Source: AM-2324 sp042091035
Lineage (GTDB): Bacteria; Bacteroidota; Bacteroidia; Chitinophagales; Saprospiraceae
NCBI GenBank assembly: GCA_042091035.1
Contig: JBELIG010000194.1
Coordinates: 1 to 6,371, forward strand
Length of the DNA: 6,371 bases
Reading direction: 5' to 3'
Shown: positions 1 through 6,371 of the stretch, one piece after another
Layout: every line of letters begins with the position of its first letter
Numbering within the stretch: position 1 is the first letter of the stretch
Program-made: the position numbers and the translations under genes
Notes under the pieces: model-generated
The model's database searches: none
The model's input: the letters and a program-made list of their open reading frames with translations, nothing else
What the model was told of the DNA's origin: nothing

Positions 1-338
1 AATCTGACAATTTTGTTGAAGCTGCGGGCTATTACTTTGATGATCTTATTGTTCGCGGTATCTCTGAATTGAATACGAGTACAGCGAAAGAATTAAGCTT
101 AGATTCTTTTGTCCAATTACTTCCAAATCCGGGTAGTGCAGCATTGACAATCAAGCTTGTAAATACTGATCCCTCTGATTTGAAGATCTACGATAGTCAA
201 GGTCGTATTGTATTTGAGCAAGTTGGACTTAGAGCGGAACGTACTATTGAGACTATAGATTGGCCAAGCGGTGTGTATCATATACAAGTCACTGAGCAGA
301 GCGGGGAAACTCAATTATTGAAATGGATTAAGCTATAG
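1..338 (+). CDS. C-terminal end of a secreted protein with a T9SS type A sorting domain (5' partial)
   Basis: The reading frame is open from the left edge (first full codon at 3) to TAG at 336-338, giving 111 visible residues; the true start is off-window. An apparent TTG start at 69 lies inside this frame and is unlikely to be real. The first part, ending YYFDDLIVRGI, resembles the last strands of a beta-sandwich (MAM- or jelly-roll-like) domain that often precedes sorting domains. The rest matches the T9SS type A sorting domain: LLPNP at 117-131, the strand LKIYDSQGRIV, the W-x-SGVYHIQV strand, and a basic end KWIKL. In this family the domain directs a Sec-exported protein through the outer membrane and is then cleaved, leaving the cargo surface-attached or released. 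The catalytic or binding part of this protein is not visible, so its activity cannot be named. It converges on the ATPase gene and is probably unrelated to it. Confidence 0.9.
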   Translation, partial: SDNFVEAAGYYFDDLIVRGISELNTSTAKELSLDSFVQLLPNPGSAALTIKLVNTDPSDLKIYDSQGRIVFEQVGLRAERTIETIDWPSGVYHIQVTEQSGETQLLKWIKL

Positions 339-339
339 G

Positions 340-369
340 AAAAAGCCAGTGCAATCGCACTGGCTTTTT
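340..369. terminator. Bidirectional rho-independent terminator between convergent genes
   Basis: A perfect inverted repeat pairs 340-352 with 357-369 around a 4-base loop (AATC). Its core is the 8-bp GC-rich stem GCCAGTGC/GCACTGGC, extended by five A-T pairs. On the + strand the stem runs into TTTTTGTTTT; on the - strand it ends in five T. It begins 2 bases after the stop of the + strand gene and lies 3 bases beyond the stop of the - strand ATPase gene, so it can end both transcripts. Confidence 0.93.
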
Positions 370-372
370 GTT

Positions 373-3300
373 TTATAGTTTTTTAGAAAGCACATCTTTT
401 ATAGCTTCTAGCTTATCTGTGAATGTCATCATTTGTTGAATCACGCTGGCTATTTCATTATTATTTGCGATCCCATTAAGTTTATTGTTCTTTTTAAATT
501 GCTCTTTAATACCCTGCCATCTTTCCCATTCATCTGCCTGCATGCTTTCGTGTATCTCTTTAAATTTAAGTAGGTTAGCTTCAGCGGATGCACTCAGTGT
601 TTGTGATTCATTCTCATAATGTGTCAATAGCAATCTATCTACCTCTTCCTTGTTCATAATAGGTAAGAGTTTTGCTATCAACTTATTCATATCTCGATAT
701 GATCCTTGTAGTTTGAACGGTGGTTCGGTCCTGTATGCATTTTCCATGGCGGCCGACTTGATGTATTGCTCATTTACCTTTAATACAGTGTTCCTGATGT
801 TTATGGCTTTTTCTATGAGATCTACAAAGTCATTCAATTCTTGTGGAGCATATTTAGACTTAGGATTAAGATCAGATACTTTGCCTTGCTCTACATGATC
901 AATCATGTGATAAAGATCCTCCATACTTTTACTACTTAGTTGCTTGAGCATAGGGTTTGAACTCAAGGCATTTTCTAGTAGGCTTAATTTGAATAGGTCT
1001 GCCTTGTCACCGATCACATCACCGAGATTATAAATATCAGATCGGTTTGACAGCATGTCTGGAATTCGGAATTTTTCCCCACTTTCTGTGTAAGGATTCC
1101 CTGCCATGATTACACAAAACTTTTTGTCTTTAAAATCATAGGTTTTGGTTTTTCCCTTATAAACTCCTTCTATCTTTCGTTGACCATCAGCTAAGGATAT
1201 GAATTTTTGAAGAAACTCCGGATTGCAATGTTGTATATCATCGAGATACAACATGACATTGTCACCCATTTCTAATGCTAGATTCAGTTTTTCTAATTCT
1301 TGTTTGCAGGCTGCATTGTCAGCTGTTGAGGGATCGAGAGAAACCACTTTATGGCCAAGTGCAGGGCCATTTATTTTCATAAATACAAGTCCAATTCGGT
1401 CTGCTATATATTCCATTAGGGTTGTTTTACCATATCCTGGGGGAGATATTAGGAGTAACATACCCATGCGGTCCGTGCGCTTGTCTTTTCCTACAGTTCC
1501 CAGCTGCTTAGAAAGATTTTCTCCAATCAATGGGAAGTACACTTGGTCGATAAGTTTATTTCGAACAAAGGAGGATAGAACTTTAGCTTGATATTGTTCC
1601 AGTCCGATAGTTGCTTTTTGCTTCTTTATAAAATCCTTTTTATGATCTTGGAATTTTTGGAAAGCTGGAACAGCATGCTGTTCAAAATTTTCGAGTCTTT
1701 GAATGAAGCTGTGGTACTCGAGCTCATAATTGCCCGCCTGAATTCTTTTATGATTTCCGGATAAGCCTTTAAGTAAGGTATTGTTGTTTGCTTTCTTTAG
1801 TTTGTGCTTTGAATCCGGGTATAGAAATAGAACTAGGGCTTCGGTCATAAAACTATTATCCAGTCCAAAATTATGAACAAATGCTTGCATCCACTGCTCC
1901 GACAGTTCGTAGGATGCTTGTTGTGTGTTTAGCTTTCCTAGATCCTTCTTGAAGGTTTCTAGAACACCTTGAGTGTCGAGATGATTAGAAAAGGCTTTGT
2001 ATAGATCTTGAGCTTTTTTACTTAGGGTAAATGCATGTTTATCCGCAAGCTCAGCAAGGAGATATTGAACTACTTTTGAAGGATTCACATCTTTAAGTTC
2101 CCATTGTTTTAAAAAGGGTGTAAGAGACTGAAGAATAATCTTATGTGCATATCCTTGCTTATTGGTCTTTGGAAATACCTTGTTCAATTTTGCTGCAGAC
2201 TTGATCTGATGATCCAATTCTTCTTTTACTGTCTCATTTAGGTTGAACCAAAACAATTGCCCTACTGCTCTTGTATCTGGGTGAAAACGGAGTATTTCCA
2301 AGGAATATTCCATTGCCATCAAAGCTTTGCCAATTTTTAAGGCATCTTCATCGTGTACTCCTTTGATATATCCGGAGTCAAATTCTTCAGCTGTTTTTCG
2401 TTTTATGATGGTTTCAAGTCCTTTGGTATCTAACAAATCTTGACTTGCTATTTTTAATTCTTTGACAGCTTGATAAGCGAGGTATTCAGACCTATATACG
2501 GCTGGATTTTCGGAGACTAAGGTTTGTTCCCAATAGTCTATGGATTCTGTTAATATTTCGTCTTCTATTGCTTCATAAAAATTTGTTCCAGTAAGATGGG
2601 CAAACAACTGATTGTCTTTAGTGATTATGCTGTAGTCTAAACTTTGGTTATTTACTCCGAATTTATAATCTCCTAAACGAATCACATTATTTCCATCTTC
2701 GTAAAGGTCTAGCTTGTCTTTGAGTTTGGAGAGACTTTCTTCTTTAGTAGTTTTTAATCTACTATCGAAGGACTCTGCTTTTGCATTTTCACCGAGATCA
2801 TTAAATGATTGTATAGATTTCCTAAGTTTATCAATCATGAAATCAGCAGCAAAAAAGGTGTGAATCTCCTCCATTGTCTTAAAGCTGGCTGCTTTATTCT
2901 GAATGCCTTGTAATAATCTTTCTGCAGATTTTTCGGTACGAACAATCTGCGCATTTTGAGCTGATTTGAGTTGTGTTTTTTTACTGTCAAATGCATTGTA
3001 TACGGCTTCTCGTTTTTCATGAATGACCTCTATGAAGTCGTCAAACTGAGCAAACTTAGCCTCTAACTCTTCCAGTTGTATGGAGAGTTTAGTCATATTT
3101 TGATCGCATTTATCCTCTGTAGTGGATAGATCAAGTAAGTTGGTTATACTTTGACTGAATAATTTTATTTGAGCATGAAAATCAGCTTCGTTTTCACGCT
3201 TTTGAATGGTCTCAAGAGTAGTTTTTGCCTGAGCTCTGATTTTATTGATCTTCGCAAATAAACGGGAGATTTGTTCAATGATCTGAGTGGAATGATTACT

Positions 3301-5208
3301 ATCCTTTATATTAAGGCTATTGACAATGTCAATGAGCATCTCCATTTCTATGCTCATTTCATTCAACTGGCTGATGACGTTTTCTATATCAACGGATTTG
3401 TCATGTGCGCCTAAGGATTCTTCAAAATTGTCGAGATTGGAATAGTAGGGCTTAAGTGCCTCTTCGGCAAGTAGAAAATCTATGCAACGTCTTGATAATT
3501 GAGCATATCTATCTTTTAAGCTATTGTCTAGAAGGTCAAGCGCAAGGGCATCTATATATTTATCTTCTTCTAGGGCAATAGCCTTACCTTGAAGTATTCT
3601 AAGCTGCTTTAAGGTTTTGACATAACTATCAATAGTTTCAAAACGGTCTCGCTTAATGTTTTTTAATAATTCCTCTACCTCGACTTGAAGCGCATGCAAG
3701 GTGTCTGCCGATTGCTTTCGTTGGAAGTTTACCTTTTCAAAGGCATCAATTGCCTGATTGGATATAGCACAAAGCTCCTGTAGAGGCTCTGAAATTGCGG
3801 AAGCTTCTGATTCATGAATCCAATAGTAGGAATCAAGGATTTCTCCAGCTTGTTTTTTTATATCGTCGTAAAGGCTATCGTAGGAATCGTCTTTGTTTAA
3901 TAGGGTAATTAATTCTTGGCATTCAGCCATGGCACTTACGAGGCTTTTGTTACCAATTTTATACAAAAGACTATCTTTGAATTGGTCATTCTGTTTGATG
4001 GTCTTACTGAATGGCGTCGACCAAATCTTGATTTGATGATGTTTTGTTGCTTCCTCATCAACTTGGAAATAGCTCAATTGTCCATCTGGAAAGAGTGTAA
4101 ATCCATTACAAAATATGGGTGTGCTAATGTCTTGTTTGATGATATTGTAGGGCATAAGGACATAGTCACCTTTTACTTCTTCATAAAAAACGTACAAGAA
4201 GTCTTCTCCATTGGGTGAGCTTATCAAGCCCTGGTATCTAACGTCTTCGATGCTCTTTTCAAATCGTTTAAAAGAGCCTGTTTGAAGATAGTATCCGTCT
4301 GGAAATATTAAGCCTTGACTTTCAGGGAGTAAAATCGCTGCATCTCTAATGCTTTGTAATTTTTCTACCCTTTTGACCTTGTGGTTATAGACGAAATAGC
4401 GTATATCTTCTTGGTATGGTTTTATACTTAGAATTATTAGATTTCCAAGATCAGCAAATTTGATTTCTGCATCTTCGAGTACCTGGTCTGGATAAGCGAC
4501 AGGCTCATTGTATATTCCTTTACCATCATTGGTGTTATCTTCTACCTTTATAGTAAGATCGCCACCTACCGTCTCCACAAATACTTTGTCGAGTATTGAA
4601 ACATGGGGATGTGTTCCATGTCGATGCATGTCAAAATTACTTGTCTTCCACTCGAATTCGTGTTTGTTTGGGTATTGAAATTCCTGATCACTTCTATTAT
4701 CAATATACTGCAGTCCTTCGTCGTGGATAAGCCATTTGAAGGTTTTTATATCTGTAATAGATTCACTGACCTGGAAGACCATATAAAGGTAAGTACCTAT
4801 TCTGCTGAACTTAGCAAAAAAAGTGTTTCTGTAGTATTTGTAGAGGTTTTTAAAATCCTTCTCGAACTGATCACTATTGATTAGTTGAAGCGGTTTTTCC
4901 TTAAAGTTATTGTCAATGAAATCATACTGGCTAAAAACATCTTTGAGTTCAATATCTGACCGGAGCCCAAAATGTACATTGTAAGCAAAAAGGCAGGTGT
5001 TTCCATGACTGTATATATCACGCGCAACACAAACATTTTGGGTGTTAATGCGTTCGGTGGCGATCAATTTGGAATCTACAGAGCCAAAGACTTCGTTTCT
5101 TTTGGTATTTAATGCTCCAAGTCTACTTACTAGTTCATCTTTCTGGATATTAAATCTGGATTGAATGATCTCGTATGTTCCAGTTTCCAGTTGTTGTTCT
5201 TTTTGCAT
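373..5208 (-). CDS. Large AAA+ ATPase of the 'DNA repair ATPase' family (DUF3686-type N-terminus)
   Basis: An intact 1611-residue protein, ATG at 5208 and TAA at 375-373. ATG is preferred because the family-like N-terminus (ETGTYEII, residues 8-15; SKLIATERI, 46-54) starts right after it and the frame is closed upstream by TAG at 5259-5257. No Shine-Dalgarno is visible. Domains: residues 1 to about 420 form the conserved N-terminal region, including a His cluster at 194-202 followed by ETVGGDLTIKVEDNT; about 430-840 is mostly helical and coiled-coil-like; 843-881 is a conserved beta-rich patch (IRLGDYKFGVN to HLTGTNF); about 900-1200 is helical with no fold I recognise; about 1205-1510 is the AAA+ module. 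There: Walker A SPPGYGKTT with K1261, Walker B VMLYLDD with D1323/D1324, sensor 1 in MAGNPY (N1371), a candidate arginine finger R1389 in LSNRSD, and a candidate sensor 2 R1505 in GSYRDMNK. No signal peptide, membrane segment, nuclease or known DNA-binding motif was seen, so it is probably cytosolic. The 'DNA repair' label is an inherited database name. The flotillin-like gene upstream suggests a membrane-related role (inference). ATP hydrolysis is well supported; the substrate is unknown. Confidence 0.93.
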   Translation of the reverse strand: MQKEQQLETGTYEIIQSRFNIQKDELVSRLGALNTKRNEVFGSVDSKLIATERINTQNVCVARDIYSHGNTCLFAYNVHFGLRSDIELKDVFSQYDFIDNNFKEKPLQLINSDQFEKDFKNLYKYYRNTFFAKFSRIGTYLYMVFQVSESITDIKTFKWLIHDEGLQYIDNRSDQEFQYPNKHEFEWKTSNFDMHRHGTHPHVSILDKVFVETVGGDLTIKVEDNTNDGKGIYNEPVAYPDQVLEDAEIKFADLGNLIILSIKPYQEDIRYFVYNHKVKRVEKLQSIRDAAILLPESQGLIFPDGYYLQTGSFKRFEKSIEDVRYQGLISSPNGEDFLYVFYEEVKGDYVLMPYNIIKQDISTPIFCNGFTLFPDGQLSYFQVDEEATKHHQIKIWSTPFSKTIKQNDQFKDSLLYKIGNKSLVSAMAECQELITLLNKDDSYDSLYDDIKKQAGEILDSYYWIHESEASAISEPLQELCAISNQAIDAFEKVNFQRKQSADTLHALQVEVEELLKNIKRDRFETIDSYVKTLKQLRILQGKAIALEEDKYIDALALDLLDNSLKDRYAQLSRRCIDFLLAEEALKPYYSNLDNFEESLGAHDKSVDIENVISQLNEMSIEMEMLIDIVNSLNIKDSNHSTQIIEQISRLFAKINKIRAQAKTTLETIQKRENEADFHAQIKLFSQSITNLLDLSTTEDKCDQNMTKLSIQLEELEAKFAQFDDFIEVIHEKREAVYNAFDSKKTQLKSAQNAQIVRTEKSAERLLQGIQNKAASFKTMEEIHTFFAADFMIDKLRKSIQSFNDLGENAKAESFDSRLKTTKEESLSKLKDKLDLYEDGNNVIRLGDYKFGVNNQSLDYSIITKDNQLFAHLTGTNFYEAIEDEILTESIDYWEQTLVSENPAVYRSEYLAYQAVKELKIASQDLLDTKGLETIIKRKTAEEFDSGYIKGVHDEDALKIGKALMAMEYSLEILRFHPDTRAVGQLFWFNLNETVKEELDHQIKSAAKLNKVFPKTNKQGYAHKIILQSLTPFLKQWELKDVNPSKVVQYLLAELADKHAFTLSKKAQDLYKAFSNHLDTQGVLETFKKDLGKLNTQQASYELSEQWMQAFVHNFGLDNSFMTEALVLFLYPDSKHKLKKANNNTLLKGLSGNHKRIQAGNYELEYHSFIQRLENFEQHAVPAFQKFQDHKKDFIKKQKATIGLEQYQAKVLSSFVRNKLIDQVYFPLIGENLSKQLGTVGKDKRTDRMGMLLLISPPGYGKTTLMEYIADRIGLVFMKINGPALGHKVVSLDPSTADNAACKQELEKLNLALEMGDNVMLYLDDIQHCNPEFLQKFISLADGQRKIEGVYKGKTKTYDFKDKKFCVIMAGNPYTESGEKFRIPDMLSNRSDIYNLGDVIGDKADLFKLSLLENALSSNPMLKQLSSKSMEDLYHMIDHVEQGKVSDLNPKSKYAPQELNDFVDLIEKAINIRNTVLKVNEQYIKSAAMENAYRTEPPFKLQGSYRDMNKLIAKLLPIMNKEEVDRLLLTHYENESQTLSASAEANLLKFKEIHESMQADEWERWQGIKEQFKKNNKLNGIANNNEIASVIQQMMTFTDKLEAIKDVLSKKL

Positions 5209-5289
5209 CGAGTCGATCAGTTTAGATAGGGAAGAGGGATTAAAAGTAGCTTCCTCCTAGTGGAGGAAGCATTTTTGGGGTTCTTGATT
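5209..5289 (-). other. 81-bp intergenic gap between flotillin-like and ATPase genes
   Basis: This gap separates the flotillin stop from the ATPase ATG. Besides the hairpin at 5249-5270 it holds a C/T-rich leader (coding strand, about 5240-5221) just ahead of the ATPase start. I see no Shine-Dalgarno at normal spacing and no convincing Bacteroidota-type promoter (TAnnTTTG with an upstream TTTG). The nearest match, TACTTTTA on the - strand at 5248-5241, lacks the final G and a -33 partner. Co-transcription with the flotillin gene is plausible but not shown. Confidence 0.5.
5249..5270 (-). terminator. Intergenic hairpin, likely terminator or attenuator after the flotillin-like gene
   Basis: A perfect 9-bp stem, GCTTCCTCC (5249-5257) with GGAGGAAGC (5262-5270), closes on a 4-base loop. 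Read on the - strand it starts 20 bases after the flotillin stop and is followed by TACTTTTAAT, a short, interrupted T tract. That makes it a modest terminator, possibly leaky enough to let some transcription reach the ATPase gene 41 bases beyond. On the + strand it is followed by ATTTTT, but no + strand gene ends here. Confidence 0.65.
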
Positions 5290-6371
5290 TTAGGATAAGC
5301 CAAAGGAGTTCGCCAGTTGTTTGATCTGACTAAGTGATTCTTGGTCTTGATCATTATCAACCTTATTTCCAAGCGTATGAATCAATTTAGCAATACTAAG
5401 ATTTTTAACATCTTCAGTACTTATATTATACTTTTTGATCAGTTGCTGAATATTGCCTAGGATATCTCCGTTTTGACTTAGTCCTGCTTTTAATTCCTGA
5501 AGGTTAGAGGAATGATTGATCATTCGATCAATACCTTTTCCTTTAGCTATTTGGCCCATGATTTGTTCGAAGAACATAGTCTCACCTCCAAGGATTTCAA
5601 TGTTTGCAGCTTTTAATGCTTCAGAAATAACAACAGCTTGAGCATCGGCAATTTCTTTCTGAATATTGATGTTTGCCAGATCGACCTGAAGGTCTTTTTC
5701 AAGTTTAAGTTTGAATTCTTCATGGTCTTTACCGACACCATCTAGGCGCTTCATGGCTTCCGCTTTTTCTTCAATAGCTTGTGCTTCAGCTACCGCCTGT
5801 TCTTTGATGATTTCAGCATCTACAAGGCCTTTTAGTTTTTCCGCATCTGCTTTTGCCTTGATTGCTTCTGCTTCTGCCATTGCTTTTTTCTCGATTATAT
5901 GTGCATCAACAATACCTTTACGTTCTTCAGCATCTGCTTTTGCATGCATAACTTCTGCTTCAGAAAGTCCCTTTGTTGCCTGTTCTTTTGCAATAGCTTC
6001 TGCGATGATCTTTCGAGCATCTGCTTCTTTTACTGCCGCTTCCTTCTTTGCCTCTGCTTCGATATTGATCTCCTCAGCACGTTGCTTAGCCGCTTCCTTT
6101 TCTGCTTCTGCCATTTTGATATGCTTGATCAGCGCTGCTTGTCCCTCTTTCTCTGCTATTGTTATTGCCACCTTTTTCTCTCGTTCAGCAGTTTTGAAAG
6201 CTTCGATATCTTTCATTTGCTCTTGCTCTTCTACAACTCCTTTTTCTAAGGACACTCGATCTCTGATCACATCCTGAATGTTTTTCTTTTCTACTTCCAG
6301 CACTTTCTCTTTTTCGATTTGGGCTAGTGTAACAATGCGCTCTCGTTCTGTGACCTCGAGTAGTCTGTCTT
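5290..6371 (-). CDS. Flotillin-like (SPFH/YqiK-type) membrane scaffold protein, C-terminal part (5' partial)
   Basis: The frame is open from the right edge (first full codon at 6369-6367) to TAA at 5292-5290, giving 359 visible residues. A GTG at 6303-6301 is in frame but internal: the same helical pattern (RLLEVTERERIVTLAQIEKE) continues upstream of it. Visible residues about 1-250 are a long charged helical stalk rich in Ala, Glu and Lys with many AEAEA-type steps, as in flotillins, including a 29-residue tandem repeat. After it comes ADAQAVVISEALKAANIEILGGETMFF (split here: ADAQAVVISEAL, then KAANIEILGGETMFF, about 240-267) and a roughly 90-residue C-terminal region ending NSFGLS. The GGE-x-MFF motif after the stalk recalls YqiK-type bacterial flotillins. 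Family members anchor to the inner membrane through an N-terminal hydrophobic segment and SPFH domain, and oligomerise into scaffolds linked to membrane fluidity and microdomains. Those N-terminal parts are off-window, so the assignment rests on the stalk and tail. It precedes the ATPase gene on the same strand, suggesting joint function. Confidence 0.87.
   Translation of the reverse strand, partial: DRLLEVTERERIVTLAQIEKEKVLEVEKKNIQDVIRDRVSLEKGVVEEQEQMKDIEAFKTAEREKKVAITIAEKEGQAALIKHIKMAEAEKEAAKQRAEEINIEAEAKKEAAVKEADARKIIAEAIAKEQATKGLSEAEVMHAKADAEERKGIVDAHIIEKKAMAEAEAIKAKADAEKLKGLVDAEIIKEQAVAEAQAIEEKAEAMKRLDGVGKDHEEFKLKLEKDLQVDLANINIQKEIADAQAVVISEALKAANIEILGGETMFFEQIMGQIAKGKGIDRMINHSSNLQELKAGLSQNGDILGNIQQLIKKYNISTEDVKNLSIAKLIHTLGNKVDNDQDQESLSQIKQLANSFGLS
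5791..5964 (-). repeat. Tandem 29-residue repeat (2 x 87 bp) in the flotillin stalk
   Basis: Two adjacent 87-base units, 5964-5878 and 5877-5791, encode 29 residues each. By hand alignment 17 of 29 positions are identical, sharing the pattern xEAExxxAKADAExxKGxVD followed by AxII. A third, shorter copy (AEAQAIEEKAEAMKRLDG) follows at once. The DNA has diverged more than the protein, with many synonymous differences, so this is an old duplication kept by selection on the helix. Each unit probably adds a fixed length to the stalk. Confidence 0.75.

Noticed and set aside
69..338. A separate small protein starting at TTG 69
   Set aside because: The frame is open upstream to the window edge and encodes a typical pre-sorting-domain segment (YYFDDLIV), so this is the C-terminus of a larger secreted protein.
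340..369. CRISPR or attachment-site repeat
   Set aside because: It is a single inverted repeat directly after two convergent stop codons with flanking A/T tracts, fully explained as a bidirectional terminator.
1223..1591. A 122-codon + strand open frame opposite the ATPase Walker region
   Set aside because: It lies antisense to the most conserved part of the ATPase, shows no recognisable domain, and has no start context or promoter.
373..5208. SMC/Rad50-type DNA repair ATPase
   Set aside because: The nucleotide-binding site is an AAA+ module wholly in the C-terminal third, with Walker A and B 62 residues apart. SMC/Rad50 proteins split Walker A and B to opposite ends and carry an ABC signature motif, which is absent.
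5241..5248. TACTTTTA on the - strand as a Bacteroidota -7 promoter element for the ATPase
   Set aside because: It lacks the final G of TAnnTTTG and has no TTTG-type -33 element at the right distance; it is better read as the T-rich tail of the hairpin.
5254..5262. GGAGGA-like ribosome binding site on the - strand in the intergenic hairpin
   Set aside because: It is over 40 bases from the ATPase ATG, no other start codon lies at the right spacing, and the bases are explained by the stem of the inverted repeat.
5711..6277. A 188-codon + strand open frame (Ser/Ala/Phe-rich) opposite the flotillin gene, and a second one at 5899-6249
   Set aside because: Both are antisense shadows of the Ala/Glu/Lys-rich stalk, whose codon bias removes stops on the other strand. 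Their low-complexity Ser/Ala and Cys/Phe content matches no protein type, while the - strand frame gives a coherent flotillin.

Overview
The window looks like the chromosome of a member of the Bacteroidota. The clearest reason is the first gene fragment, which ends in a type IX secretion (T9SS) type A sorting domain, a signal essentially confined to that phylum. The AT-rich sequence and the lack of strong Shine-Dalgarno sites ahead of genes fit as well. The genus cannot be told from this window.

Layout, left to right. (1) Positions 1-338, + strand: the 3' end of a secreted or surface protein, with the tail of a beta-sandwich-like domain followed by the T9SS sorting domain. (2) Positions 340-369: a perfect 13-bp hairpin flanked by A and T tracts, shared as a bidirectional terminator by the two converging genes. 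(3) Positions 373-5208, - strand: one intact 1611-residue AAA+ ATPase of the family usually labelled 'DNA repair ATPase'. It has a conserved N-terminal domain (DUF3686 type, from memory), a long helical/coiled-coil middle and a C-terminal AAA+ module. (4) Positions 5209-5289: an 81-bp gap holding a 9-bp hairpin. (5) Positions 5290-6371, - strand: the C-terminal 359 residues of a flotillin-like protein. This part is mostly an Ala/Glu/Lys-rich helical stalk containing a 29-residue tandem repeat; the membrane-anchoring SPFH part lies beyond the right edge.

The flotillin-like gene lies upstream of the ATPase gene on the same strand, so the two may form one transcription unit, possibly adjusted by the hairpin between them. 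The most interesting reading is functional. The 'DNA repair' name of the ATPase has no visible support here: there is no recognisable DNA-binding, nuclease or SMC-type ABC motif. The partner is a membrane-scaffold protein, so a role in membrane or envelope maintenance is the better working hypothesis. No RNA genes, CRISPR arrays, insertion sequences or other mobile elements were seen.
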